A stretch of 31,159 nucleotides of DNA from GCA-2725625 sp964574215 (GCA_964574215.1 CAZNLR010000052.1:1-31159); one strand, 5' to 3'. Positions 1 through 8,693 are shown, counted from the first letter of the stretch. Program-made: numbers and translations. The notes: a model not told the origin generated them from the letters alone.

Positions 1-1
1 C

Positions 2-1948
2 AGTGGTGCGGAGACACGGCTTTACAGCGATTACCCTTTTCCTTGGCGAAAAAAAGGCGGGCCCCGTGATGAATTCGAAAAGGCGGCGCTCAAAAGTCTG
101 CGGAAAAGTCCGGATCAACCCTATACACGCCTGGAAGTGTTGGACGGTCAGCAAGTTCTCCGATATGCGACGGCGGATGTGATGACCGCGGCCTGCGTCA
201 CTTGTCACAATAGCCATGCAGAATCTCCCAAAAGGGATTGGCGGGTCAGTGATATTCGAGGCGTTCTGGAAATAATTTTGCCGGTCAGAACGTCCGTCGA
301 TATTGGATTATCAAGCCTTGATCGGGCCTTCTTGTTGTCGGGAATCGTCTCATTATTGGGCGTTGTTGCGTTGGTCCTTATTGTATGGCGGTACCGAAGG
401 CGCGCATACAAATACGCCGACAACGCACGATTTTTGGGCCGAGAACTGGAACAGATCCAGGAACATCGGAACCAGATTCTGGACACCTCCCTTGATGGCA
501 TTATCTCCGTGGATGCGGGCGGTAATATTATTGATTTCAATCCGTCGGCAGAACGTATCTTTAAAAGGAGTTTCGAGGAAGCGATCGGCAAGCCCGTCGC
601 CGATCTTATAATCCCTGAAACACATCGTAAGAATCATCTGGACGGGTTTCAGCGTTATTTGGAAACCGGTGATTCAAACGTCGTTGGATATAGACGGGAA
701 TTGACTGCCATGCGCCAAGGCGGCGAGGAATTTCCCATAGAACTGACGCTCATGGAAAATACCTTGGAAGGACAAAGAACATTTTCCGCTTTTATCCGAG
801 ATATCACCGAACAAAAATCGGCCCAAAAAGCGCAAATGGAAAGTGAGGGGAGGTTTCGAGATTACGCAGAATCGGCGGCGGACCGCTTTTGGGAAACCGA
901 TGCTGAATATGTCGTTACCTACGTTTCGCCGCCCAACGGCAGTCTATCGCTCGCCGAAGAGGAAATCGTCGGTAAAACACACTGGGACGAAAAGACTTGG
1001 CCGTCGATAGATTCAAGCGGCATTGAATTGATGAATGCATTTCAAACCCGTGAACCGTTTCATGGTCAACCGGTATCCTGGGCGTGGCCCGACGGAACAG
1101 AAACCCACGTTCTGATGAACGGCATTCCGAAATATTCTAATGATGGAAATTTTTTAGGATATCGCGGTTCAACCATCAACATCAGCGGCGAAATGGCTGC
1201 TCATAAGGGTTTGGAAAAGGCTAAAATACAGGCCGAGTCGGCCAACCGGGCAAAATCTGAGTTCCTGGCCAATGTCAGCCACGAGCTAAGGACACCGCTA
1301 AACGCTGTCATCGGATTTACCGAAGTGCTTCAGGGAAAAAGTTTTGTCGAGTTGCAAGAGGAGAAACAGCAGGAATACCTGACCATCATTAAGGATTCCG
1401 GAGAGCATCTCCTTAATTTGATCAACGACATTCTGGATGTCGCCCGTATTGAAGACGGTAAAATGGAGCCGGTGGCAGAGGAATTAGAATTCGGAGACAT
1501 TGCCGGCAACTGTTTGATTCTTATCTCCAGCCGGGCCGAAGACAAAGATTTGAAACTGATCAAAGTGATTGAACCCGACCTGCCCAGGCTTTTTGTCGAT
1601 GAAAGAATGATGAAACAAATCATCCTCAATCTACTTTCCAATGCCGTCAAATTCAGCACCGAGGGCGGAAAAATACTACTGACCGCCAGTCTCAACGAAC
1701 AGGGTGAATTTTATTTCTCGGTATCCGACGAGGGCATCGGTATGGACGAGCAGGGCATCGAAACGGCCCTCACAAAATTCGGTCAGGTCGACGGCAGTTT
1801 TGAGCGCAACCAGGATGGGACGGGTTTGGGACTGCCGCTGGTCCTGGGGCTGGTAAAGGCCCATGGGGGTGAAATAGACATAAAAAGCGAAATCGGCCAA
1901 GGCACGACCATCAGAGTGACCCTGCCGAAAGACCGGTTAATAAATTAA
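2..1948 (+). CDS. Membrane sensor histidine kinase with CxxCH heme-type sensor domain (5' end outside window)
   Basis: The reading frame is open to the left edge, so the gene starts outside the window. An internal GTG at 137 is not a believable start because the codons before it already encode conserved sensor-domain sequence (RLYSDYPFPWR). The N-terminal part resembles the Tll0287-like/DUF3365 sensor fold and contains ACVTCHNSH at about 191-217, a CxxCH motif of the kind that binds heme c covalently. A hydrophobic stretch at about 329-388 is a membrane segment. Two PAS-like domains follow (about 470-820 and 860-1180), then a HisKA dimerisation domain with NVSHELRTP (phospho-acceptor His codon 1280-1282) and a HATPase domain with the DGTGLGLPLV box. 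It should autophosphorylate in response to a redox, gas or heme-linked signal. No receiver domain or response regulator is adjacent, so its partner is unknown. It converges tightly on the minus-strand glycosylase gene, 12 nt away. Confidence 0.9.
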   Translation, partial: SGAETRLYSDYPFPWRKKGGPRDEFEKAALKSLRKSPDQPYTRLEVLDGQQVLRYATADVMTAACVTCHNSHAESPKRDWRVSDIRGVLEIILPVRTSVDIGLSSLDRAFLLSGIVSLLGVVALVLIVWRYRRRAYKYADNARFLGRELEQIQEHRNQILDTSLDGIISVDAGGNIIDFNPSAERIFKRSFEEAIGKPVADLIIPETHRKNHLDGFQRYLETGDSNVVGYRRELTAMRQGGEEFPIELTLMENTLEGQRTFSAFIRDITEQKSAQKAQMESEGRFRDYAESAADRFWETDAEYVVTYVSPPNGSLSLAEEEIVGKTHWDEKTWPSIDSSGIELMNAFQTREPFHGQPVSWAWPDGTETHVLMNGIPKYSNDGNFLGYRGSTINISGEMAAHKGLEKAKIQAESANRAKSEFLANVSHELRTPLNAVIGFTEVLQGKSFVELQEEKQQEYLTIIKDSGEHLLNLINDILDVARIEDGKMEPVAEELEFGDIAGNCLILISSRAEDKDLKLIKVIEPDLPRLFVDERMMKQIILNLLSNAVKFSTEGGKILLTASLNEQGEFYFSVSDEGIGMDEQGIETALTKFGQVDGSFERNQDGTGLGLPLVLGLVKAHGGEIDIKSEIGQGTTIRVTLPKDRLIN

Positions 1949-1960
1949 TCCCATCCAACC

Positions 1961-2833
1961 TTAAGATTCAGCGAGTCTTTTCTCGATGGCCAGCAGATCG
2001 CGCCAGGCCTCTCTTTTGTTTGCCGGAGACCGAAGCAGATAGGCGGGGTGGAGGAAGGGCATGGTATCCACCGGACGCGGCAGCTTGGGGGTGGCATAGG
2101 AAAACCATTTTCCGCGCATTTTCGTAATACCCTCTTTGCGGCCGAGCAGGGTTTTGGCCGCCGGGCCGCCCACCGGCACCAGAATTTCCGGATCAACCAA
2201 TTCGATATGGCGTTCGACAAACGGCAGGCAGGCGGCAATTTCACCGGTTGTCGGATTGCGATTGCCCGGGGGACGCCAGAACACAATGTTGGATATATAA
2301 AAATTGCTGCGGTCCAATCCGATCGACGCCAGCATCCTGTCCAATAATTGACCGCTAACGCCCACAAACGGCAGGCCTTGGCGGTCTTCATCGGCGCCCG
2401 GCGCTTCGCCGATAAACATAATTTTTGCTTTTGGATTACCGTCGGCGAAAACCGTATTGGTGGCGGTTTTCTTTAAGGCGCAATCCTCGAAATTTTCAAC
2501 CGCTTGGCGGAGTTCTTCGATGTTGGTAGCGGCTTGTGCGGCCTCGACCGCATTGTGCATGGCTTTCTCCGCCGCGCCGTTGGCGTTCACAACCACCGGC
2601 GGCGGTCCTTCGGTATCGAGGCGCTTAGGTCGGGTACGATCCGGCGCCGCACGCTGCACCGGCTGGCGCGTTGGCGCGGCAGGTGTTTCGGCCGCCGCCA
2701 TGGCGCTTTTCTGTTTAAGTTCCGCCGATTGGGCGAAGCGGTCAATCGGCTGGTCACCGATGCATTCGTCGATACCGGCTTCAAGCTGCCAGATCAGTGC
2801 GTCTTTCCCGCTTACCTCGAATTTGCTCGTCAT
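1961..2833 (-). CDS. Uracil-DNA glycosylase, family 4-like, lacking two Fe-S cysteines
   Basis: The 290-residue protein matches the uracil-DNA glycosylase superfamily. The active-site segment GEAPGADEDRQG is at residues 142-153, WRPPGNRNPT follows at about 186-195, and the HPAYLL motif is at about 262. It should remove uracil from DNA in base-excision repair. The first about 110 residues are a low-complexity Ala/Pro/Arg-rich tail, common in alphaproteobacterial members. Classical family 4 enzymes bind a [4Fe-4S] cluster with four cysteines. Here only C118 and C202 are kept, while the other two positions read F115 and W186. The ATG at 2833 was chosen; a TTG at 2848 would add five residues, and neither has a strong ribosome-binding site. 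It is divergent from the ETF-QO gene. Family placement is firm. The exact subfamily and the substrate range are less so. Confidence 0.9.
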   Translation of the reverse strand: MTSKFEVSGKDALIWQLEAGIDECIGDQPIDRFAQSAELKQKSAMAAAETPAAPTRQPVQRAAPDRTRPKRLDTEGPPPVVVNANGAAEKAMHNAVEAAQAATNIEELRQAVENFEDCALKKTATNTVFADGNPKAKIMFIGEAPGADEDRQGLPFVGVSGQLLDRMLASIGLDRSNFYISNIVFWRPPGNRNPTTGEIAACLPFVERHIELVDPEILVPVGGPAAKTLLGRKEGITKMRGKWFSYATPKLPRPVDTMPFLHPAYLLRSPANKREAWRDLLAIEKRLAES

Positions 2834-2964
2834 CACTGGTTCGATCAAAAAAATTGTAATTTAATATCCGGTCAATGGGAGTCTCAACAACTCGGAAATC
2901 GCATGCTATAACGCCCCCAACGCTATATGCTGAAATCATACATAGAATATCGTGCGGAGCTACA

Positions 2965-4623
2965 ATGACCAACGAAGAAGTAATAGAACGGGAATCAATG
3001 GAAGTCGATGTCGTTATCGTCGGCGCCGGACCATCGGGTCAGGCGGCGGCCATACGGCTGATGCAGCTGGCCGGTGAAAACGACCGGGAGCTGGCTGTAT
3101 GCGTGGTTGAAAAAGGCTCTGAAGTCGGCGCCCATATATTGTCCGGCGCGGTTCTGGAACCTCGGGCTCTTGATGAACTTATTCCCGATTGGAAAGACCA
3201 GGGTGCCCCCGTTAACACGCCGGTAAGCGACGAGAAGATGATGTTTCTGTCAGCCACCGGCGCCACCGGCGTCCCGGGTCTGTTCCTGCCCCCGCCCATG
3301 CACAACAAGGGCAATTATATCATCAGCCTCGGTAATTTGTGCCGCTGGCTGGGTGAGCAGGCCGAATCCATGGGCGTGGAAGTCTATCCCGGCTTCGCCG
3401 CCGCCGAAGTCCTGTACGATGACGCGGGCGCCGTCAAAGGGATCGCCACCGGCGATATGGGCATCGGCGAAGACGGACAACCCGGCCCCAACTACCAGCC
3501 GGGAATGGAACTGCACGCCAAATACACATTTTTCTCCGAGGGTTGCCGCGGCCATCTCGGCAAACAATTGAAAGAAAAGTTCGACCTGGAAAAAGATGTC
3601 CAGACCCAGACTTATGGCGTCGGCATCAAGGAACTGTGGGAGGTAGAACCGGAAAATCACCAACAGGGTCTGATCGTTCATACCGCCGGTTGGCCCTTGA
3701 CCAGCGATGTCTACGGCGGCTCCTTCCTTTATCATCTGGAAGACAACCAGGTCGCGGTCGGGTTTGTCGTCGGTTTGGATTACGAAAATCCTTATCTCAG
3801 CCCCTATGATGAATTTCAGCGCTTCAAGACCCATCCCGCTATTCGTCCCACCTTCGAAGGCGGCAGGCGTATCGCTTACGGCGCGCGGGCCTTGAACGAA
3901 GGCGGCCTGCAATGCCTGCCCAAACTGCATTTTCCGGGCGGCGTGTTGACCGGCTGCGATGCCGGCACCCTCAACATGCCCAAAATCAAGGGAACCCATA
4001 CGGCCATGAAGTCGGGCATGCTGGCCGCCGAGAGCGCCTTTGCGGCCATTGCCGCCGACCGTGCCAATGATGAACTGACAGAATACGGCGACGCCTTTAA
4101 AAAATCCTGGGTGCAGCAGGAACTGCATACGGCCCGCAATGTCCGTCCGTCCTTTAAATGGGGCCTTTGGGGAGGCACGCTTTACACCGGGATCGATCAG
4201 GTTCTGTTCCGCGGTAACGCGCCCTGGACCTTGAAGCATCACGGCGCCGATCATGCGGCCCTCAAGAAAGCCGCCCAATGCACCAAGATCGACTATCCCA
4301 AACCCGACGGCGCCATCACGTTCGACAAGCTGACCAATGTTTCCTTTTCGGCCACCAACCACGAGGAAGGACAGCCCAGCCATCTGCAATTGAAGGACCA
4401 GGAGGTTCCGGTTAAAGTCAATCTCAGTGACTACGACGGACCCGAGGTCAGGTTTTGCCCCGCCGGCGTTTACGAGTATATAGAGGAAGGCGACGCCATG
4501 AGGTTGCAGGTGAATTCCCAGAACTGCGTTCACTGCAAAACCTGCGACATCAAGGACCCGACTCAAAACATCAATTGGGTGGTGCCCGAAGGCGGTGGCG
4601 GACCCAACTATCCGAATATGTAG
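2965..4623 (+). CDS. Electron transfer flavoprotein-ubiquinone oxidoreductase (ETF-QO)
   Basis: This 552-residue flavoprotein passes electrons from reduced ETF, which is fed by fatty-acid and amino-acid acyl-CoA dehydrogenases, to ubiquinone at the inner face of the membrane. The N-terminal FAD dinucleotide fold reads VVIVGAGPSGQAAA. The C-terminus carries the four-cysteine ferredoxin-like [4Fe-4S] site, CPAG followed by NCVHCKTC, then the family signature DPTQNINW and a glycine-rich end. Length is normal for the family. The frame is open from 2875, but the ATG at 2965 is preferred: it has GGAG at 2956-2959 and gives the usual N-terminus. The upstream extension has no family similarity. ETF itself (etfAB) is not in the window. 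The next gene, an exported TPR protein, starts about 30 nt downstream and may be cotranscribed. Confidence 0.96.
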   Translation: MTNEEVIERESMEVDVVIVGAGPSGQAAAIRLMQLAGENDRELAVCVVEKGSEVGAHILSGAVLEPRALDELIPDWKDQGAPVNTPVSDEKMMFLSATGATGVPGLFLPPPMHNKGNYIISLGNLCRWLGEQAESMGVEVYPGFAAAEVLYDDAGAVKGIATGDMGIGEDGQPGPNYQPGMELHAKYTFFSEGCRGHLGKQLKEKFDLEKDVQTQTYGVGIKELWEVEPENHQQGLIVHTAGWPLTSDVYGGSFLYHLEDNQVAVGFVVGLDYENPYLSPYDEFQRFKTHPAIRPTFEGGRRIAYGARALNEGGLQCLPKLHFPGGVLTGCDAGTLNMPKIKGTHTAMKSGMLAAESAFAAIAADRANDELTEYGDAFKKSWVQQELHTARNVRPSFKWGLWGGTLYTGIDQVLFRGNAPWTLKHHGADHAALKKAAQCTKIDYPKPDGAITFDKLTNVSFSATNHEEGQPSHLQLKDQEVPVKVNLSDYDGPEVRFCPAGVYEYIEEGDAMRLQVNSQNCVHCKTCDIKDPTQNINWVVPEGGGGPNYPNM

Positions 4624-4655
4624 TCGGACATAGGCGAAGACGGCGATTGTGATTG

Positions 4656-6395
4656 ATGGCAAATAATAAGAACCAGAAAAGGTCGGGTGGCGGAATAATC
4701 TCCGTGACCGATATGGCTAAGAGCCTTTCTCTTAGAGCCGGCCTGGCGTCTTGCTTGCTGTTGGCCGCCCAGGGCAGCATTGCAAATGCAAAGGAACAGT
4801 CGCTACCGGGTCTCGGCAAGACAAATTCCGGAAATTATCTGGCCGGACGGCACGCCCAGGTGCTGGCCAAACCCGAAGCGGCAATCGCCTATTATCAGTC
4901 TGCTCTCAAAAACAACCCTGATAACATCAAGCTGCTCAACCGCATCTTTACCTTGATGGTCTCCGAAGGACGAGTCGCCGAAGCCATCCCCATTGCCCGG
5001 CGAACCGCCAAAGGAGCCAAAGAAAACGGTAATTTGGCGAATTTGGTGCTGGCCCTTGCAGACGCCAAAGAGAGAAATTTCGATCAGGCTGAAGTACGGT
5101 TGAATAAATTGCCGGAAGCCAATCTTAATGCGTTTTCGCTGCCGCTCATTAAGGCCTGGGTTAAAGTCGGCCAGGAAAAAACCGATGACGCCTTGGCGGC
5201 CCTCAGTAAAAAATCCAAAAACCAGGGTGTCAAAGCCCTGTTTGGCGTCCATCGGGCCCTGATTGCGGAATATGCGGGCCGTAACGACGTGGCGGAGACG
5301 GCGTACAAAGAGGCCGTGAAAATCAACAAGCACCCCAATCTGAGACTGACGTTGTTGTTCGGCACTTTTTACGAACGCACCGGACAGCCGGAGAAGGCCC
5401 GCGCGCTCTATGACACCTATAAAAAAATCAATAGCTCGACGGTGATGTTCGATACCGCCTATGAACGGTTGAAAACGGGGCGCAAGCCGAAGCCGAATGT
5501 GGCCTCGTCGGTTGAAGGCGTCGCCGAAGCGTTGTTCAGCCTGTCCAGCGCCATCCGCCGTCAGGGCGCCATGGAGACGGTTATTTTCGCCCGGCTGGCG
5601 CTGTTTCTCCGGCCCGATTTCACCATCGCAAAATTGCTGCTGGCGGAAACCTTGGACTCGGACGAACGCTATGAGGACGCCAACCGGATCTACCGCGCCA
5701 TTGCCGCCGATCCCGGCTACGCCTGGACGGCGCGGCTTCGCATTGCCGGTAATCTGGACGCCATCGACAAAAGCGAGGAAGCGGTCCGTGAGTTACGCGC
5801 CATGTCCGATGAAAACGCCGAACGGTTCGATGCCTTGTACCGTCTGGGCAATATCCTGCGCCGCCGCAAACGCTACAAAGAGGCCACCAAGGCCTACGCC
5901 GAAGCCAAGGAGCGCATTCCCAAATTGCTGACCCGGCACTGGACCCTGTTATATTTCAACGGCATCGCTCACGAGCGGCTCAAGGAATGGCCCGAGGCGG
6001 AGGTGGAATTCCTGAAAGCGCTGGAACTCAAACCGGATCAGGCCCTGGTGTTGAACTATCTCGGCTATTCCTGGGTCGAACAGGGGCAGAATGTGACGCG
6101 CGCGCGCAAGATGATCGAAAAAGCCGTCAAGCAGCGGCCCCGGGACGGCTATATCGTCGACAGTCTAGGCTGGGTGCTCTACCGGCTCGGTGATCTAAAA
6201 GGAGCCGTCAAGCAGCTCGAACGGGCGGTTGAACTCAAACCCGATGATCCCACAATCAACGACCATCTGGGGGATATCTATTGGAAAGTAGGCCGCAAAA
6301 ACGAAGCCCGCTTCCAATGGGAACGTTCCCTCACCCTTGACCCCGAAAAAGATATGATCCCCAAAATAAAGAAAAAACTCAAAAGCGGTCTCTAG
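4656..6395 (+). CDS. Exported tetratricopeptide-repeat protein
   Basis: The 579-residue protein begins with a basic segment and a hydrophobic stretch ending in SIANA-KEQ, which looks like a Sec signal peptide with a cleavage site. The signal is cleanest if translation starts at the internal ATG at 4713; the ATG at 4656 and a TTG at 4653 are alternatives. The mature part is almost entirely helical TPR units. Clear examples are AIAYYQSALKNNPDN, AEVEFLKALELKPDQALVL and AVKQLERAVELKPDDPTIN, where the alternating small and aromatic residues are visible. TPR proteins scaffold protein-protein contacts, here probably in the periplasm. No catalytic motif is seen. It sits between the ETF-QO gene and ispE and overlaps the ispE start by one base, so it is likely translationally coupled to ispE. 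The specific role is unknown. Confidence 0.9.
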   Translation: MANNKNQKRSGGGIISVTDMAKSLSLRAGLASCLLLAAQGSIANAKEQSLPGLGKTNSGNYLAGRHAQVLAKPEAAIAYYQSALKNNPDNIKLLNRIFTLMVSEGRVAEAIPIARRTAKGAKENGNLANLVLALADAKERNFDQAEVRLNKLPEANLNAFSLPLIKAWVKVGQEKTDDALAALSKKSKNQGVKALFGVHRALIAEYAGRNDVAETAYKEAVKINKHPNLRLTLLFGTFYERTGQPEKARALYDTYKKINSSTVMFDTAYERLKTGRKPKPNVASSVEGVAEALFSLSSAIRRQGAMETVIFARLALFLRPDFTIAKLLLAETLDSDERYEDANRIYRAIAADPGYAWTARLRIAGNLDAIDKSEEAVRELRAMSDENAERFDALYRLGNILRRRKRYKEATKAYAEAKERIPKLLTRHWTLLYFNGIAHERLKEWPEAEVEFLKALELKPDQALVLNYLGYSWVEQGQNVTRARKMIEKAVKQRPRDGYIVDSLGWVLYRLGDLKGAVKQLERAVELKPDDPTINDHLGDIYWKVGRKNEARFQWERSLTLDPEKDMIPKIKKKLKSGL

Positions 6396-7249
6396 TGGTA
6401 ACGGTCGACGCGCCTGCCAAAATCAATCTCTACCTCCACGTCACGGGGAAAATACCGGACGGTCCTCGACAAGACTATCACCTGCTGGACAGTCTCATCG
6501 TCTTTACCGGGTACGGCGACACGGTTTCGGCGGCGGCGGCGAATGAACTTTCCCTCACCATTGAGGGCCCGTTCACCAACGGCTTATCCGCCGGAGACGA
6601 CAATCTGGTGATGCAGGCGGCAATCAAATTGGCCGAACGGGAAGGCATCGAACCCCGGGCCGCCTTGACCCTGACCAAAAGGCTGCCCGTCGCTTCCGGT
6701 ATCGGCGGCGGCTCGGCCGATGGGGCGGCGGCGCTGAAAGCACTGGCGCAATTGTGGAAAATAGACGGAAATCTGGATAACCTGGCGGCTGACCTGGGCG
6801 CCGACGTGCCGGTCTGCCTTCACGGAAAACCGTCTTTCGTCAGCGGTTTCGGTGAAATTATCACCCCGGCGCCTCCCCTGCCCGACGCCTGGCTGGTGCT
6901 GGTTAATCCGCTGATTCCCCTGTCGACACCCGAGGTTTTTAACCGGCGCACCGGTCCCTTTAGCGCAGCCAATCCATGCAACGCGGTTTCGACAGCAGAG
7001 GCGTTGGCGGCGATGCTGGCGGAGAGAAGCAACGATTTGACCGCAGCGGCGACAGAGTTGGCGCCGGACATTTCCGTTGTGCTAGCGGCTTTGGAGGACC
7101 AGCCCGACATCCTGTTGGCCCGCCTGTCGGGCAGCGGCGCCACCTGCTTTGGTTTGTTCGCCATGGAAGAAAGCGCCCGGGCCGCCGCCCAGGCCATTTC
7201 CGGCGGCCATCCTGAATGGTGGATAATCTCGGCAAAAATTAATGCCTGA
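6395..7249 (+). CDS. ispE: 4-diphosphocytidyl-2-C-methyl-D-erythritol kinase
   Basis: IspE phosphorylates the 2-hydroxyl of CDP-methylerythritol, the fourth step of the non-mevalonate (MEP) isoprenoid pathway, in the cytoplasm. The 284-residue protein has the GHMP-kinase layout: an N-terminal APAKINLYLHV segment holding the conserved active-site lysine, the ATP-binding loop LPVASGIGGGSADGAAAL, LGADVPVC with the catalytic aspartate, and a C-terminal LSGSGATCFGLF loop. The start is GTG, embedded in TAGTG so that it overlaps the stop codon of the TPR gene by one base. This implies translational coupling. Length and motifs are intact, with nothing unusual. Confidence 0.96.
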   Translation: MVTVDAPAKINLYLHVTGKIPDGPRQDYHLLDSLIVFTGYGDTVSAAAANELSLTIEGPFTNGLSAGDDNLVMQAAIKLAEREGIEPRAALTLTKRLPVASGIGGGSADGAAALKALAQLWKIDGNLDNLAADLGADVPVCLHGKPSFVSGFGEIITPAPPLPDAWLVLVNPLIPLSTPEVFNRRTGPFSAANPCNAVSTAEALAAMLAERSNDLTAAATELAPDISVVLAALEDQPDILLARLSGSGATCFGLFAMEESARAAAQAISGGHPEWWIISAKINA

Positions 7250-7250
7250 A

Positions 7251-7278
7251 AGGCCGGTTGGCTCTTGCGGGCCGGCCT
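7251..7278 (+). terminator. Weak hairpin after ispE
   Basis: A seven-base-pair stem, AGGCCGG with CCGGCCT, begins two bases after the ispE stop. It has a GC-rich loop but is followed only by GTTAATG, not a real T tract. It may attenuate readthrough into the tRNA but is not a strong intrinsic terminator. Confidence 0.35.
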
Positions 7279-7293
7279 GTTAATGCGTAAATT
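7265..7293 (+). promoter_or_regulatory. Possible promoter of tRNA-Gln
   Basis: TTGCGG at 7265-7270 and TAAATT at 7288-7293 are separated by 17 bp. This would place the transcript start near 7300, about 45 nt before the tRNA. The match to the sigma-70 consensus is moderate, and the -35 box overlaps the hairpin after ispE, so this is tentative. Confidence 0.35.
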
Positions 7294-7345
7294 GCGCGCC
7301 TCTCGCCGCCGCGTTCAAGCGGATGATATCAGGCGGATCAGATAA

Positions 7346-7422
7346 TGGGGCGTAGCCAAGTGGTCTAAGGCACCGGTTTTTGGTATCGGCATCCGGAGGT
7401 TCGAATCCTCCCGCCCCAGCCA
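7346..7422 (+). tRNA. tRNA-Gln (anticodon UUG), CCA encoded
   Basis: The cloverleaf folds fully. The acceptor stem is TGGGGCG (7346-7352) with CGCCCCA (7412-7418), followed by discriminator G and encoded CCA at 7420-7422. The anticodon stem is CCGGT with ATCGG, and its loop TTTTGGT gives anticodon TTG. The T arm is GGAGG-TTCGAAT-CCTCC. The D loop is two bases longer than the commonest tRNA-Gln form. The anticodon reads CAA and, by wobble, CAG. An AT-rich islet begins directly downstream. Confidence 0.96.
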
Positions 7423-7468
7423 GTTTTTTCAACAGGATACATCAATACAGAAATTGCTTGAATAGACC

Positions 7469-7495
7469 GGGGACATGTACTCGTTTCGTGTCCCC
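7469..7495. repeat. Small inverted repeat GGGGACA/TGTCCCC
   Basis: GGGGACA (7469-7475) and TGTCCCC (7489-7495) form an inverted pair with a 13-nt spacer. The same GTGTCCCC core recurs in the 16-bp inverted repeat that brackets the neighbouring islet, so it is probably a degenerate member of the same repeat family. Confidence 0.5.
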
Positions 7496-7549
7496 CATCG
7501 CTGCAACTGGCACGGTTTAACAAATCAAAAAATTGGAATTAAGGCAAAT

Positions 7550-7565
7550 ATCGTGTCCCCGGATT
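7550..7565 (+). repeat. Left copy of 16-bp inverted repeat bracketing the islet
   Basis: ATCGTGTCCCCGGATT at this position is the exact reverse complement of the sequence at 8570-8585. The pair encloses the unknown membrane protein gene. A perfect 16-base match about 1 kb apart is unlikely by chance and suggests ends or remnants of a small mobile or repeated element. Confidence 0.7.
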
Positions 7566-7614
7566 CCACGGATTCAAGAATCGGTGATTCAAATCCCTGG
7601 ATTCTCGAATGATT

Positions 7615-8412
7615 TTAATTTTCCTCACTAGTAAACCAATGCTCTAGCCTTCTGAATTTTTTGTTCTCTTCGTAATATTCGACATCCGAGATATCTTCGG
7701 CAAATCGACGCTTTAACGATTCCTTTTCTTCTCCATCTAAAAAATCAATAGATTCAAAATTGTTCTCTAGCCTTCCACTATACCCTTTGTTGGGAGCGCC
7801 CAAATCCACATTGACAAATGCTTCGCGTTGCGCGTCGATCTCCTGATGTCTTCGTTGGTGTTCTTTAACCTTTTTTATATCGCCGCCGGAAATCGGTTTG
7901 GACAATTGCTTTGTCATTTGGTCAATTTCACGAATTTTTTCATGCGCAATATCGGAAATTGCCTGCCTAAAATCCATCGATAGGTCGATGAGGTTAAAGC
8001 GATGCCATTCCTCCATGGCAGCAATAATTTTCTGCTCGGGAACACCATTATCGCGGAGTTGAGCTTCTATGCCTTTCATCATTTCAAATTTTTTTCTACG
8101 AGGTATCCCACTACTCCATCTACCTGATCGAGCTGCCATGTACATTAACGGTTCGGAAACCGCCACCGACAATCCTTGCAATCTGCTAACAAGCTGTTCC
8201 GCTTCCTCCATTTCTTGTTCCCACAATTCGGCCTCGATCCCGAGTCCCTTGAACCTCTTAAATTGGGATAGATATAGAAAAATGAGGGTAATGACGCCGG
8301 CTGCCATAACTACGGAAGCTGAAGCTGTCTTGTCATTAAAGGCGAGGGCAATCCCCGATGCGAATAGAGCGATGGAGAATAGGAGGATTGATATTCTAAT
8401 CACTAAGTTCAT
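7615..8412 (-). CDS. Hypothetical membrane protein, two TM segments plus coiled coil
   Basis: I do not recognise this 265-residue protein. Two hydrophobic helices lie at about residues 5-24 and 30-49. Together they form a membrane hairpin, followed by a large charged cytoplasmic part rich in Glu, Lys and Arg. This part has helical, coiled-coil-like stretches (ELWEQEMEEAEQLVSRLQ; KEHQRRHQEIDAQREAF) and an acidic, aromatic C-terminus. No catalytic motif is visible. The ATG at 8412 was chosen; a GTG at 8424 would add four residues. Base composition is clearly more AT-rich than that of the housekeeping genes around it. The gene lies alone between tRNA-Gln and an unrelated exported enzyme and is bracketed by a 16-bp inverted repeat. 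Recent acquisition is likely; a defence or stress role would be a guess. Confidence 0.7.
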   Translation of the reverse strand: MNLVIRISILLFSIALFASGIALAFNDKTASASVVMAAGVITLIFLYLSQFKRFKGLGIEAELWEQEMEEAEQLVSRLQGLSVAVSEPLMYMAARSGRWSSGIPRRKKFEMMKGIEAQLRDNGVPEQKIIAAMEEWHRFNLIDLSMDFRQAISDIAHEKIREIDQMTKQLSKPISGGDIKKVKEHQRRHQEIDAQREAFVNVDLGAPNKGYSGRLENNFESIDFLDGEEKESLKRRFAEDISDVEYYEENKKFRRLEHWFTSEEN

Positions 8413-8489
8413 TTGAGCCCACACCTAACTAATTGTCGAATAGGGCATTGTACTTATACCTAACCCTTCAACGCCACCCCATCTTCCAT

Positions 8490-8693
8490 TTACTCGTATA
8501 TGAAGTCTTTGTCGCTAGGTGATATCGGAAACAACAATTCAAATAATTCAGTATAATTATTTTTACGACAATCCGGGGACACGATAATTAACTTACTTAC
8601 AAATACTTGTTTTGCTGTATCCCACCCCAGCCGTTTTATTTTACGATCAAGTCGATCCATCCAACCGGAATGAGCAGGTACGTAGACTTTCAT
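8490..8693 (-). CDS. Small hypothetical ORF, possibly a gene remnant
   Basis: A 67-codon frame starts at ATG 8693 with weak GGAA just upstream. The product is basic in the middle (DRLDRKIKRLGWDTAKQ), with no signal peptide and no family I recognise. The 16-bp repeat copy at 8570-8585 lies inside it, so the 3' half may be repeat-derived and the frame accidental or a decayed remnant. It is the only frame worth naming in the 343-bp gap between the membrane protein gene and the phosphodiesterase gene. Confidence 0.25.
   Translation of the reverse strand: MKVYVPAHSGWMDRLDRKIKRLGWDTAKQVFVSKLIIVSPDCRKNNYTELFELLFPISPSDKDFIYE
8570..8585 (-). repeat. Right copy of 16-bp inverted repeat bracketing the islet
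   Basis: AATCCGGGGACACGAT is the exact reverse complement of 7550-7565. See the left copy. The repeats do not abut the gene boundaries symmetrically, so they are not obviously the terminal repeats of a simple insertion sequence. Confidence 0.7.

Noticed and set aside
3250..4662. A 470-codon open frame on the minus strand opposite the ETF-QO gene
   Set aside because: It is fully antisense to a well-conserved gene, and its product is low-complexity Gly/Phe/Val/Ala without any family signature. Long antisense frames are expected in GC-rich coding DNA.
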